From NCBI GenBank assembly GCA_000151295.1, contig GG745340.1, positions 235,140 to 299,139 on the forward strand: DNA of 64,000 nucleotides, written 5' to 3'. Position numbers and translations under genes: made by a program. The notes beneath the pieces were generated by a model. The model did not search any database. It saw only the letters and a list, made by a program, of their open reading frames with translations, and was not told where the DNA came from. The stretch comes from Allomyces macrogynus ATCC 38327 (Eukaryota; Blastocladiomycota; Blastocladiomycetes; Blastocladiales; Blastocladiaceae). Each line of letters opens with the position of its first letter. Position 1 is the stretch's first letter. Below, one piece after another: positions 36,357-47,915 of the stretch.

Positions 36357-36814
36357 GTTGGTGGATGCCTTCGTGGGCTGTTGGCGGGCACCCGGTCCTG
36401 AGTGGACACAGCGAGAGATACTCGGGCGGACAGATGCGTTGGCACTCGGAGTTTTCTGAAGTTTACTATAAATGCCCAGTTGTTAGCCTCGATGTCGGGC
36501 AGGTGTCTGTGGCGACGACGCGAGTGGGACCACCGCGTTGGACAGTGCTGACCGAACGAAACTGGTCAACCGGAACCAACGGCTCTTGGTGATCCTGTCT
36601 CAAGCAAGCCCAAACGAACGACGAGCATGTCGAGGCCATTTCCCGCAATGCTGACGGACGTCAGCGGCCTCGACGCCCACACCAAGCGGACCCCCCAAAA
36701 CCGATCCTATAAAAATGAGCAAAATCCTCGCCACCAAATGCGTGGTCGTCACAACCAAAAAGCGTCGCCACAATAAAAAACCCGCCCATCACAAGACTTG
36801 CGCGCGCGCGCGAC
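36357..36814. other. convergent 3' flanks
   Basis: This is 458 bp between the stop of the second GPCR and the stop of the Polo kinase. It is AT-richer than the genes, with A-rich words near 36710 and 36775 that could end the transcripts. No gene seen. Confidence 0.55.
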
Positions 36815-38941
36815 CTACCCATCCTGGTCGCCCCGGCGCGGCTGCTGCTGGTGCAGCATCTCCCGCGTCGTTTCGAGCCGCTGAACGAGCCGCCCCGCGC
36901 GCTGCACCTCGACAATTGGCACGCCACGCGCCTCGGCCATACTCTTGGTCATATCGGCCAATTCGATATAGTCGTTCAGTTCTGCGAGCGAGAACCGCAC
37001 CCACGGCACCCGTTTCCGGCTCTTACCCGGCGCCTGCGGGTCATGGATCCACACCTGCTTGGCGCCCGGCGGGAACACGAGCATCGACTTGTCGTGCGCG
37101 AAATTGACCTGCACGGTCCCGCCATTCAAAAACATCAAAATTCCCTCGGGCAGCTGGTAAAACTTGCGCACGATCGTGAGCGGCGCCGCGGCGGCAGCCG
37201 CCGGGGTTGCTGTCGCCATGAGCGGCGAGGCCATAGGTTTCGCGCCCATCTGGTCACGAAACACCTTGAGCAGCGTCATGTACTTAACGAGGTCTGGCGG
37301 GACCGACTCGGCGGTAAATGCGACGCGGGCGTGGTTTGCCTTGACAAACTCGATCCGCGGATCGCCCGATGCGCCCGCGACAAGCACCGTCAAGTCGAGA
37401 AACGCGATCCCAAGCGCGCCGGAACTCGTGCGGAACCCGATGCCCCACTGGCTCGAGTGATCGAGCACCTGGACAATATGTTCGGGCATGGCCGATGGCG
37501 TCTCGGCGAGCGCCGCGAGTTTCGCGAGCGATGATGGCGTGCCCTGCCGCGCGTACCGGAACGCCTTTTCGAGGTTGCGCTCGAGACGGTGCAGTGCATG
37601 GGAGCCGCGGCCGGCGACGCTAACGCCGCGGGGGCGGGTGTCGGCGCTGGTGGGCATGCTCGGGGACGACGCGAGCGACCCGCCGCTGAGTCGCGACGAG
37701 GTCGAGGACGAGGACGATGAGCGGAGGCGCGGCTCGAGCTCTTCCACCACCGGCGCAGGCCGCGCAAGGTCCTCCTCCTCCTCGAAACCGGCCTCGTCGT
37801 CCTCATCGCTCGCGCTCTCCTCGACATCATCCACAAACGCCGGCGGCTTCGGCTGCTGCCGCGCCTTCCACGCGCCGCGCGCCGGCGTCGCCGCGGCCGA
37901 ATCCACGACGGTCCTCCGCCTTGGCGTGTTGGGCACGGTCAAGACCGACCGCACGCTGGACGACCGCGAACTCGACACATGGCTGTGCGGCGCCGCGTGC
38001 GACGCCGACCGCGAACTTGACACATGGCTCCGCGGTGGCGCATCCCCCTCATCCTCTCCTGGCCACGCCCGCGGCGAGGGGGACGCCGACAGCGACAGCC
38101 GGCTCTGTGTCGCGATCGCGAGCTCCGACATTGGGCTCGACTCTTCCGCTGCCGTGGAGGCCGCGTGCAACGACCGCGTATGNNNNNNNNNNNNNNNNNN
38201 NNNNNNNNNNNNNNNNNNNNNNNNNNNNNNNNNNNNNNNNNNNNNNNNNNNNNNNNNNNNNNNNNNNNNNNNNNNNNNNNNNNNNNNNNNNNNNNNNNNN
38301 NNNNNNNNNNNNNNNNNNNNNNNNNNNNNNNNNNNNNNNNNNNNNNNNNNNNNNNNNNNNNNNNNNNNNNNNNNNNNNNNNNNNNNNNNNNNNNNNNNNN
38401 NNNNNNNNNNNNNNNNNNNNNNNNNNNNNNNNNNNNNNNNNNNNNNNNNNNNNNNNNNNNNNNNNNNNNNNNNNNNNNNNNNNNNNNNNNNNNNNNNNNN
38501 NNNNNNNNNNNNNNNNNNNNNNNNNNNNNNNNNNNNNNNNNNNNNNNNNNNNNNNNNNNNNNNNNNNNNNNNNNNNNNNNNNNNNNNNNNNNNNNNNNNN
38601 NNNNNNNNNNNNNNNNNNNNNNNNNNNNNNNNNNNNNNNNNNNNNNNNNNNNNNNNNNNNNNNNNNNNNNNNNNNNNNNNNNNNNNNNNNNNNNNNNNNN
38701 NNNNNNNNNNNNNNNNNNNNNNNNNNNGTGCGGCATCGCGCGGGTCACGGGTCCACCCACACGGATGGGCGGCGGTCGCGGCGGTGCCGGGGCGGCGGTG
38801 GCGGTGCGCGTCCGTGGTCGGAGCGTGCGCGGTGTCGGTGCCGGCGCCGGCGCCGGAGCGGGGGGTGGGCGGGACACGAGAATCGTCACCGAGTCATCCG
38901 ACGCGTTCGACGCGTCCAACGCGGCGGTCGGGTCCGACCCA

Positions 38942-38983
<42 letters not shown>

Positions 38984-40933
38984 TCGGTGGCCGGCTGCCG
39001 GAACGGCTGGACTGCGCGCGGCGTCGTGCGCGTCGGTGGGGCTGGTGGAGCCGCGGCAGCAATGCTGCCGCGCGTGAACGGCGGGATCGTTTCGGGCGCG
39101 GCACCGACGAGTCCGCCGATCGCGCCGAGTCGGACCGGCGGTCGCGGCAGTGACGGTGCGACCGCCGGAAGCGGCGGTGGCGGGGTTCGCGGCGGGGGGA
39201 TCGCCAGCGCCTCCGCCTGTTGCAGCGGCACGCGCCCCCTGCCCGATGGCCGACTCAGCGGGGGCACGATCACGCCATGACTCGACGACGACGCCGACGA
39301 TAAGGGCGATCCGGCGGGCGAGTCGCGCATGGGGTGGTTGGCGTGCCGTGATCGCGGAACGACCGTGGGCGTGGCCCAGACGGTTTCGGGCATTCGGTTG
39401 AGCACTGGGGTCATTGACATGAACGGGTGCGCGCGAATGTCGGCGAGCGACGGGCGGGACTCGGGGTCGAGATGCAGCAGCTGCGTGATCAGATCTTGCG
39501 CGTCCTTGGGGAAGTCGGGCGGGAACTGGTACCGGTTTTTCATGATGTTCTCGCGGATCACATTGCGGTCGGGCGAGGCGAAGGGCGGGCGGCCGACGAG
39601 GAGGGTATACACTGTGATGGGTGGAAGGAGGTGAGAGGGGCCGGATCGCGGGAAAGAGAGGAACCAGCGGAAAGAGAACACGGACTGATGACGCCCACGC
39701 CGTAGATATCGACTTCAAACGAGTGGCCCTTGGCGTCTTCGAGGACCTCGGGCGCAATGTAGTTCAAGGTGCCGCACACGGTCCTGCGCAAACGCACAAA
39801 GTAAGTGAGATTCGTGCCACGTCAACGCGACCGAAAGGAAAGGAAAAAATAACAAAAAGATGGACACAAAAGTAGCAAAACCGAGGTACCGTTTCCGCTG
39901 GATCGGATTGGCCAATTCTGCAGCCAGGCCAAAGTCGCCGACCTTGAGCCGCAGATTCCGGTCCATGAACAAGTTGGCGAGCTTCAAGTCGCGGTGGACG
40001 ATGCGCATCGAGTGCAGGTATTCGAGAGCCAGGACGAGTTGGTCAATGAAATGACGCGTTTCAATCTCGTTGAGCTGTTTTCGTCGACGAAGCAGGTCGT
40101 AGAGCGACTAGATGCGAGATTCACCCATATCATGTCAGACGCGAAGTGGAGGATTCGATCCATGAGGAGAGGAGACAAACACGAACCCGTCCGTGGCACA
40201 GCTCCAGCAGCAGGTAGTAGTGCCCTTCGCCGTCAAAGTGGCCGAGGTATTGGACAACGTTGGGGTGGTGCAATTTGCGGTGCACAACACGCTCGTTCTG
40301 GACCTGGACTCTCGAATTTCGACCCAAGGGAGAGAGCGCAATGAGGAAAAGACAAACACGGACAGAAACATCCAACGGTCAATAAAAAGCAGATCGCACC
40401 TTGAGCACGTCCTTTGGCCGCGGCACCGACACGGCCGCCGTCACCTTGAGCGCAAACTCGTCGCCGTGGTCGTTGGTCACGCGGTAGACGCGTGCAAACC
40501 CACCCTACTCACATTCGCAACGCATCAGACCCACTGTTCTCCGCTTACTCCACCGCATGGATCCAGTGCATACCGTGCCCAACAGTTCGTGGCGGTGGTA
40601 CACGACCCCGCTGGCCGGATCAACAATAACGGCTGGTGGGTCCGGCAAGTTGGCCGGCTTGTCGACGTCGCGCTTGGCTCGCGCACGCGCGTGCGCGTCG
40701 TGACCTCCGGGGAGAAGCGCGGGCGACCGGCGTGGTCGCGGGCGTGGGGGTGGGATCCCGCCATCGTGCGCGGCGCGTGGCGCCTGGTACGCGTGCAGCG
40801 GGCCCGCGGGCGGCGGTGGCGGAGCAGCGGCGCCCCAGTTGCTGGCGGGGGCGCGGTACGGGGTGCCAAAGGGGGTCCCGGCGCCGACGTGTGCGCCAGC
40901 TGCGGGAGGGTAGTGTGGGCGCTGGCGCGTCAT
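36815..40933 (-). CDS. Polo-like kinase (interrupted by an assembly gap)
   Basis: Exons on the minus strand: 40933-40574, 40504-40400, 40303-40187, 40107-39890, 39783-39686, then 39611 to 36815 with a gap. N-terminal 110 residues are Pro/Ala-rich. Kinase: [64 protein letters not shown], activation loop [16 protein letters not shown] (Thr equivalent to PLK1 T210; the usual GTPNY is GTLNY) and [16 protein letters not shown] very long Ser/Pro/acidic linker with a poly-Asp run separates it from two polo boxes: VDHSSQWG-like box 1 ([20 protein letters not shown]) and box 2 ([20 protein letters not shown]). Polo kinases control mitotic entry, spindle poles and cytokinesis through phosphopeptide binding by the polo boxes. 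The linker is far longer than in Cdc5 or PLK1. About 594 residues precede and 455 follow the gap. Confidence 0.92.
38183..38727. other. assembly gap (545 N) inside the Polo kinase linker
   Basis: This run of N lies between the kinase and polo-box halves of the gene, in low-complexity sequence that probably caused the gap. Confidence 0.99.
38942..38983. repeat. (TCG)n tract coding poly-Asp
   Basis: About 13 TCG units. Read on the minus strand as GAC/GAT codons, they give about 15 consecutive Asp in the Polo kinase linker. Confidence 0.93.
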
Positions 40934-41254
40934 GGGCCGGCGGTGGCGGCACGCGGGGCGCGGCAGCGTGGGTCCAGACTGATTAACGAGTTGCAGCAAG
41001 TTGCAGCAAGTCGACGACGGGCTGGGATGGTTGGAATCAAGCAAAATCAAAACGCTGGCGTGGATGTGATCAGCAGTGGAGTTCACCGGGTATTGTGCGG
41101 TGGATGCTGCACGTGCAGTCCACCTCACCGACGCGACGCGACTTTTACCTGCCCTACCACTTCGCTGTCGAATCTCGGTGCTCTCAATATCTCATGCTGC
41201 CTGCAATCTGTCGGCACCGACAACGCCTCTTTCCTGCAATCAACAACCTGCACC
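40934..41254. other. divergent promoter region, Polo kinase (-) / PSMG1-like (+)
   Basis: This is 321 bp between two divergent start codons. It contains a 10-base direct repeat (gttgcagcaa at about 40990 and 41000). No coding feature seen. Confidence 0.5.
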
Positions 41255-42149
41255 ATGAGCCTGCTCGAGGAACTCGGCGCCCGGGCCGCCCCGTCGCGCC
41301 AAATCTACGACGACGACTTTGGCGCCGACGCTGCACCGCCGCGCATCGACCCGCTCACGCGCTTCAAATGGACCCCCGCCAACATTGCAACCGCCACCCC
41401 GCTCCGATTCAAGGCCCTGATTGTCGGTGCTGGCGTTGGCGGGAACCTCGTGCAGGCCGTGGCCGAGACGGTCGGTGCGACCAAGCTCGGGTCGTGGACC
41501 GTCGAGTTCCCCAGGGTACCTAAATTGACGTTCTCGACGCGAGCATGTTCTTTTTCATTGTGCTGACCTTCACGTCACCCACCTTGCCCACCTTCTTGTG
41601 CAGCCGTACGTCGCGCTCCGCGCCGACGACACGCCCGTGACCGTTTCTCTCCCCGTCTACCACGACGCGCACCGCGAGACGGCGCTCCTGCCACTGCACC
41701 TGCTAACGTCCACGTTCCCGCCGGAACTCTACACGGCGCTCTACCGGTCGGTCCTTGCCGTGATTGTCCCGTCACTCGTTGTCGCCGCGACCCACGTCGA
41801 CCCGATCACGCTCCAGAGCACGCAATCAGCGATCCAGGTCCTGGCCAACCTGCACGCTACCGTTCCCACCAAGTACGCGCGCGTCGCGCCGCCGACGGTG
41901 CTCTCTGACGTGGGTGCCGCGTTTGTGACGCAGGCGACGCTCGATGCGAATAAGGCAGTCGCAGTGGCCGCGGTGGTCCCGCGCGTGTATGGCGAGCCGG
42001 ACGTGACACCCAAGATGCTCGAAGAGTGGGCGCGCGCAACGTGGGATCTCGCGGGGGTTCACGGTGTGGACGCGGTGTTGGAGAAGGCGGCCAAGGTTGC
42101 CGAGGGCGCGGTACGCCGTGCCGCGTCGTTCAATCCGATGTACATGTAG
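41255..42149 (+). CDS. proteasome assembly chaperone 1-like protein (PSMG1/Pba1)
   Basis: Predicted 268 residues in two exons: 41255-41515 and 41604-42149, phase 0. The N-terminus MSLLEELGARAAPSRQIYDD is short and polar. The core is an alternating beta/alpha domain (FKALIVGAGVGGNLVQAVAE, VLAVIVPSLVVAATHVDPIT). Near the C-terminus, PTVLSDVGAAFVTQATLDAN and VAVAAVVPRVYGEPDVTPKM fit the conserved end of PSMG1 (human: Pro-Asn-Ile-Val then a Leu/Ile-rich strand and a Leu-rich helix). PSMG1/Pba1 pairs with PSMG2 to assemble the proteasome alpha ring. The match is by pattern and length (human 288 residues), not by a strong motif, so this call is moderate. Confidence 0.5.
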
Positions 42150-42446
42150 AATTTCGGTTTGATTCTTGTTTGGAGAAGTGCTTGATTGGTGCGAGAGAAG
42201 GATATTAATGGTGCGTGCTGGCCACGCGAATGGGACCTGTCGAGTTAGACAGTCAACAAACAGCCGCAATCGTGCGCTGTTATGCGTGACGATGGCATCC
42301 TTGCTCGTCTTTGCTTCCGAGGTTCAATCAAATGTCAGGCGACAGTGCTGGAAGTGCCAATTCATTGACGTGTTCATCAAGCCATTCGCAAACAGGCCAC
42401 TGACACAGGCCGCCCGCACCCCGAAAATTGAACGCAGATCAATCCT

Positions 42447-44021
42447 TCATTCCGCCGTCCTTTTGGGCATTGCAATCAGCGCACAATTCTCCAAACTCAC
42501 CGCGCGGTCCACATAATACACGAGCTTGCCGTCCATGCCGTGCTCCTTGAGCCAGACGACACGGCCATAATCCAAGACGCGCTTGACCATGAACCCAATC
42601 TCCTCGCGCTCCGCGTGACTAAGGCCCGAATAGTGCTCGCCCGGCGCGGCCGCGGCCGCCTGCTCCTCTGCCGAGACTTCGTGCTCCGGCTCTTCACCCT
42701 CCTCACCGTCCTCTGCAGCAGCGGCCACGCGCTCGGGCCCACAAATCGCCCACCCGCCCATCTGCCCCAACACCGGCACCTCGTCGACACTCACCCCGAA
42801 CCGCTCGAGCCACGGCATCCCGACATAGGTCTCGCGCGAGCACCGGTGGTGGCAGCAGAGCGCGATCACGACGTGCGAGATGCCCTCCTTCGGTTGCACG
42901 GCGTCAGCGTAGTGGCCGAGGCACGTGAGCGTCAGGTCGGTCGCGCCGCCGCACAGGTGCTTGGAGAGCGCAACGACGGGCAGGTTCAGCGACTCGACCT
43001 TGGTGAGGTCGAGATCCTTGATATCGAGCGCGAGCCGCTCGACGGCCATGTACCGGTCAAACTTGAGCCGGAAGTTGGACCGGTCGACCGTGTAGAATGG
43101 CGCGGTGATGGATTTGGCGGCGAGTGCCGACTGGACGTAGTGGCCGAGTTCGCCTGTGTTCGGGCTGGTAAGTCAGAACGGATGTGTGGAGAACTCGATG
43201 AGGGAGGGGCAGTACCTTTGCCCGCGCCAAACTCAACAAATGCGCGATCCTTTTCCAACGCGCCGATCCGTTCGAGGTGCGCAACGAGCGACGCCTGCTG
43301 CCTCACGTGTTTCCAGGTGCCTTTGACCTTCTTCTTGTCGTCGAGCGCCGCATGATCGAGCTCAACGAGCTCAATCGGCCCGTGCTCGGCGAGCATGGCC
43401 TCATAGGCCTCGCGCACTTTTGCAATCAGAGCGGCAATCTCGTCCCGCGACCGGGCCTGTAGCGGCACAACAGCGTAGGTAAACGGCGCATGTACAAGGT
43501 TGAAGTCGACGACGCGGTAGGGCACGGGCACGATGCGCGAGTTGCACTTGGTGAGGTGCTCCTCGATCCGGGATTGTTGCACGGTGCTACAAATCGAGGA
43601 AATCGGTCAACTACGGCGGCGCGAATTGGACGAGCGGATCGGTAGGTACGAACTGATTCGGGTCGAGCGGGCACGGCACGCGCGGATCGTTGGGTTTCGC
43701 CTCGGACCCGTCGAGGTGCGCGTGCTCGCCGCAGTACTTTTTGCCCTTGCGCGCGGCAAGCGAGCAGTACCGCCACTTGCGCTTGACGAGGAAATGGCAC
43801 TGGTTTGGCTTGTCGGGCACGGGCGGGATCGCAGGCGGCTCCTTGGTTTTCCTGCGCTTCGACGCGGACGGGGCAGGGGTCGGTGCAGGCACGGGTACGG
43901 CAGCGTGGGATTCGGCGCTGGTCGTGGAACTGGCGGTTGCTGGCGCGTCGGCGGTAGCACCGTCGCTGTCGCCACGCGCGCGCTTGAGGCTCGTAGGCTT
44001 CTGGGAGTCGCTGCCCGTCAT
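42447..44021 (-). CDS. TRM13: TRM13 tRNA 2'-O-methyltransferase
   Basis: Predicted 481 residues. Exons on the minus strand: 44021-43654, 43587-43216 and 43153-42447, in phase. TRM13 methylates the 2'-O of nucleotide 4 in tRNA Pro, Gly and His. Marks in order: a Pro/Ala leader; a CCCH-like finger CHFLVKRKWRYCSLAARKGK then KYCGEHA; a CHHC finger RVPCPLDPNHTV ... RIEEHLTKCNSR (its His is completed across the first splice); SAM-binding strand AFVEFGAGKGELGHYVQ (completed across the second splice); the hallmark ALSKHLCGGATDLTL; and ALCCHHRCSRETYVG. The C-terminus carries an acidic insert (EEGEEPEHEVSAEEQAAAAA) and ends MVKRVLDYGRVVWLKEHGMD. Length matches family members (about 480). It is convergent with the PSMG1-like gene, 297 bp apart. 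Confidence 0.93.
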
Positions 44022-44396
44022 GGTGTTGCGTGGTATTGTTGTTGTTGTCGTCGTCGCGGCGCGCTGGCTGTTGATCACGACAGGTTGGTGGAGGCAGGCG
44101 AGCCGCTGCGGTGGATGCGGTGGATCCAGTCATGTGCATGCGTGACACGGTGCCGCGCCTCGCAGATGTGCAGCCGACGCGATCGCGGGCCGACAGCGAC
44201 AAACCGCCATCAACAACACCTCGCCGCCGCCATCGCCACGACGGTCGCCTCGACAACCGCGACGGTCCGAGCGACACTGCGCGCACGACCCACTGCACGA
44301 CCCCCCGCAGCGTTTCTTCCCAGCCCAGTGCGCGTTCCGGCCACGCTCCTCGCCAGATTGCCCAGGCCCCGCCCTTCACAAGCTCTCGCGACCACG
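44022..44396. other. divergent promoter region, TRM13 (-) / SDHAF2 (+)
   Basis: This is 375 bp between divergent starts. Open frames cross it on the plus strand but carry no conserved sequence. Confidence 0.5.
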
Positions 44397-44918
44397 ATGC
44401 TCACGACCCGCACCACATTCGCCGCCGCTGCTCGCGCCGCGTGCGCACGCCGCGCGTCCATCGCCGCCTTGGCCCCGCGCCATCTCTCGACGTCCACCGC
44501 GATCCCACCCCCGCCGCCGCCCAAGACCCCCGCGGTGACCGACCCGTGGGACATGCACCCGCCCATGGACATGACCTACACCCCACCCGAATTCGTGCCG
44601 GCGCCGCGCGTCAACGAGCCGATCGAAGCGAAGCGCCGGCGCCTGCTGTGGCACTCGCGCAAGCGCGGCATTCTCGAGTGCGACCTGCTGCTGTCGACGT
44701 TTGCCGCGCAGCACCTAAGCACGCTGTCGGCCGACAAGTTGGACGCGTACGATGCGTTGATCAGCAAGGAGAACGACTGGGACATCTATTATTGGGCGAC
44801 GCTCAAGAAGCCGGTGCCGGAGCATGTCGACACGGAGGTGATGGCGTTGATTCAGCAGGTGGCCAAGAACGAGGCGCGCACGATTTTGAAGATGCCAGAG
44901 CTCGCCGAGTACAAGTGA
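44397..44918 (+). CDS. SDHAF2: succinate dehydrogenase assembly factor 2 (Sdh5)
   Basis: 173 residues, single exon, ATG 44397. SDHAF2/Sdh5 binds SDHA in the mitochondrial matrix and promotes covalent FAD attachment. The first 40 residues are an Arg/Ala/Ser-rich mitochondrial presequence (TTFAAAARAACARRASIAAL, then PRHLSTS). The mature part has the family signature: NEPIEAKRRRLLWHSRKRGI, LECDLLLSTFAAQHL, LDAYDALISKENDWDIYYWA and EVMALIQQVAKN, including the invariant RKRG and DIYYW. The length is normal. Two upstream in-frame Met-free codon stretches make 44397 the sensible start. Confidence 0.95.
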   Translation: MLTTRTTFAAAARAACARRASIAALAPRHLSTSTAIPPPPPPKTPAVTDPWDMHPPMDMTYTPPEFVPAPRVNEPIEAKRRRLLWHSRKRGILECDLLLSTFAAQHLSTLSADKLDAYDALISKENDWDIYYWATLKKPVPEHVDTEVMALIQQVAKNEARTILKMPELAEYK

Positions 44919-45240
44919 ATTTGTCGTTTGGTGGGGAGGTGGGGTTGCGCCGGCGCCGGCGTCCTGTAGATACATTCAGCAATTGCATTTCTTGTCGTTG
45001 GGTTTGGTCTGGGCAAGTCTCGCGCGATGCGCGCGCACCTGGGCTGGGCCGTGGTCCGCGCGGTGCATGCAGGCCAGCTTGTGGTGAGGAACGTGTTGTC
45101 GGACCGGATCAGGATGCGCTGAGACTGCTGAGACCTTGGCCGCACGCATCAAGCGCGCCATCACCCCTGCTCTCCAGTCTCCCCCCGGCGCCCACCCCGC
45201 AGCTGCGACCCACCGCACCCGACCCCACCGACCCACGACC
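44919..45240. other. intergenic between SDHAF2 and the orphan gene
   Basis: This is 322 bp carrying the SDHAF2 3' flank and the orphan gene 5' flank, both plus strand. A CCGGCGCCGG-like palindrome lies near 44950. No gene seen. Confidence 0.5.
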
Positions 45241-47433
45241 ATGCCCGGCAACCCCGACCTCCTGCGCGAATACGTCGCCACGCAGCGCGCGCTCGTCGCG
45301 CACGGCGCGCCGCCCTGGCCCGGCTCTTCTCCACCGTCCGCCGCCGCTCCCGCGCCTGCCCGTCCCGCTCCGGCGCCCCCACCCGTGCGCCCCGCCGCGA
45401 CGACGCGCCGCGTCGCCGTGCGCCGCATCGTCTCGGTCGAAATCGCCACCGACCACTACGGCGTCGACGACATTGACGTTCACAGTTCCGTCTCGCAGGC
45501 GCGCACGCGCAAACGGATCGATGCGCCACGACCGTTCCCGCCCCCACCTCCGGCGCCGGACGGCGAGGACGGTGGGATGGACGCGGTGCGCGCGGCGGTC
45601 AAGGACCAGCGGCGCGAGCGGCGCGCGCAGAAGCCGGAGCGGCAGGTGGCCAACGCGAAAAAGGCCGTGGCGAAACGCGATGGGAAGAAGCGGGGCAAGT
45701 ACGGCGACGTGAAGGTGCTCGAGGTACGCGGCGCGGTGATGCTGAGATGACGATGGTGCGATGCGACTGACGCGTACAGAACAGACGTTTCTCGAGCAGG
45801 CCAAGCTCGCGCCGAGCAACCGGCTCACCGTGCCCGTACGTCCTGTACTTGATCGGTTCCGGCGATCGCGCTAACCCTGCGCACGCGCGCCCGACTCTAG
45901 AAAGGCATCTTCGACAAGGCCAAGGCCCGTTCTGCGCCCGCCACGCCCGCGCCAGCGATCCCCGCGGACCTCGCCGCCATTGCCACGCACGGGCCCGGAA
46001 TCGGCCGGCACTTGACCAAGGCGCGCGACCACGACCGCGACCGCGACCGCGAAGTTGCTGCTGGCGGGTCTCGAGGCCGGTCGCGGAGCCGTGACCGTGC
46101 CAAGGAAAAGGAGAGCAATAACAAGCGCAAGAAAGCGTCGAAGCCGGCGCTCGATAATACCAACAACGACGAGGACAAAGTGGAGGTGGAAGACATGCAC
46201 CGTACGCGCGGCGGCGGGACCACGGCTCGGGAAAAGGACGGTGATCGTCGACTTCACGCGCCGCGGCCAGCACGTCGCGGCCCGGACCCGGCACCGCGGC
46301 GCATCGAGTCACCAGTGCTCGTCGACGATCATGTGCGCGGGGACGGAGCCATGGACGTGCACGAGACGGGCGCTCATTGCGCGCGGGAGCCGAACGCGGC
46401 ACCGACGCCATCGCCAGCCCCTCGGCGGTCGCTCCGCGTCGCGAGCAACCAGGCCTCCAAGCGCAGCCGAGAGCCCACGCACGTCGTCGGCCAAGGCACA
46501 TCGACTGCCGGCGGCGGGCTCGCGCGGTGCGACGTCGCGCCCGTCCGCCATGCGACCCCACCGGCGGCAGGCATGGTCGATGCGGCGGTGCAAATGAGCC
46601 CGCAGTCGCTCAACCTCGACCACCACCGGAGCGACGACGACGGCAATAACCAAGACTATCACGCCGCCGACCACGTGATAATTGCCCACCCACCGCTGTC
46701 GTCGCACGCCGAGTGGCCCGCGTGGATGGACGACGCCGAGCTCCGCGAACCCGATGCGTGGTCGAATGGCGCGGTGCGTACTGAAATGAGCCCGACGGCA
46801 GTCTTGATTCGCGAGCTCGAGGACGCGACGCGCACGACCGCCGGATCCGAGGCGCAGTTCATGGAGATAGTGGAGGACAACGGTTCCGACGAGCCGGCCG
46901 GCTCGACCTGGGGCGCGGCGTGGGAAGAAGAAGACGCGGCCAATGATGTCGCGGGCAAGCCGAGCGAGGTTGATTGGCGCGAGCCGCTGTACTTGAGCGG
47001 GCTTATCCCGCGGCCGCCGCGGCCCCCGTCGACGGCGCACCCGCATGTTGCTCCGGGCGTGCTGAGCGATTACGGCTCAAGCTGGGACGTGACGATCGGC
47101 GACGAGGTCGAACACGACGAGTGGGTTGATCCTGCCGCTCCAATTTCGTGGGCCTTGTTGTACGAGACGAGTCGGCCAACGACGGCGTTGGCACACTTCC
47201 CGGGCGTGGCTGGGACACTGACCAAGGAGTACGCAGCAGGCATCTCGCGGATTCCGCCGTGCTCGCAGCCACTTCCGTCGCAAGTGGATAGGTGGGCAAA
47301 CGTCCCGCGCGTTCCTCGCGCTGCGCTGGAGCCGCGGATCGAGGCCGCGGGGAGTCGGCGGCCGCTGCCATCGTCGCGGTCCGCTCCGGAAGCAGCGCTC
47401 ATATTCCGGTACCGCAAGCACCGGTTGTATTGA
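45241..47433 (+). CDS. orphan low-complexity protein
   Basis: Predicted 688 residues in three exons: 45241-45723, 45785-45835 (17 codons) and 45901-47433, phase 0 at each junction, with gtacg donors. I do not recognise a family. Around residues 60-95 is a conserved-looking segment RRVAVRRIVSVEIATDHYGV then DDIDVHSSVSQARTRKR. A Lys/Arg-rich helix (KKAVAKRDGKKRGKYGD) leads into the short exon FLEQAKLAPSNRLTVP and KGIFDKAKAR, which could be one amphipathic motif. The rest is disordered: an Arg/Asp-Ser/Arg patch (ARDHDRDRDREVAAGGSRGR, SRSRDR), then acidic Trp-containing motifs (SHAEWPAWMDDAEL, EVDWREPLYLSGLIP, HDEWVDPAAPISWALL) that look like short linear binding motifs. Probably nuclear (several basic clusters); function unknown. 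Confidence 0.6.
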
Positions 47434-47915
47434 GAGGAAATGGATCGGGCTGGGCTCTTGAATTGTGCCGGTGCCAACAACACAACGCGTCCCGCGCTCA
47501 GTGAGGGACAGTTGGTGATTTGGCGATTATAACCAATCGACAGACGACAAGCGACTCCGCACGGCGACCCCTTTTCCAGCTCCACGCTTCCTCGCTCGCC
47601 CCGAGACCCTCTGCAGCTGTCCGCAAGCTGCTCTCTCGCACACAAGGCCGCCGACCTCCTTGCTGCATTACGGCGGGCTTTATCAACGCCGCAATTTCAT
47701 CGCCTACCAACAACTTGCACCATCGGCCGCTCGCCCAGCAACCGCAACACCGCCTTCCCTCCCCGCCGAAATATACTTCGCCATCGGCTCTCGCCTCTCT
47801 TCTCAAACCACCCGGCCTGCGCCGCTCGCCGCACCAACTCAGCATCCCCGCCGATCCCGCACGCCCGTGCGCCGCCGCCGCATAGACCGACGCTAGACTG
47901 CGCCCCATCGCCACC
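47434..47915. other. intergenic, 5' flank of the CTL gene
   Basis: This is 482 bp with open frames on both strands and no domain. C/T-rich sequence occurs just before the start at 47916. No RNA gene or repeat seen. Confidence 0.5.

Noticed and set aside
44111..45712. 533-codon plus-strand open frame
   Set aside because: It overlaps SDHAF2 and the orphan gene out of frame and reads as Arg/Pro/Ala-rich noise.
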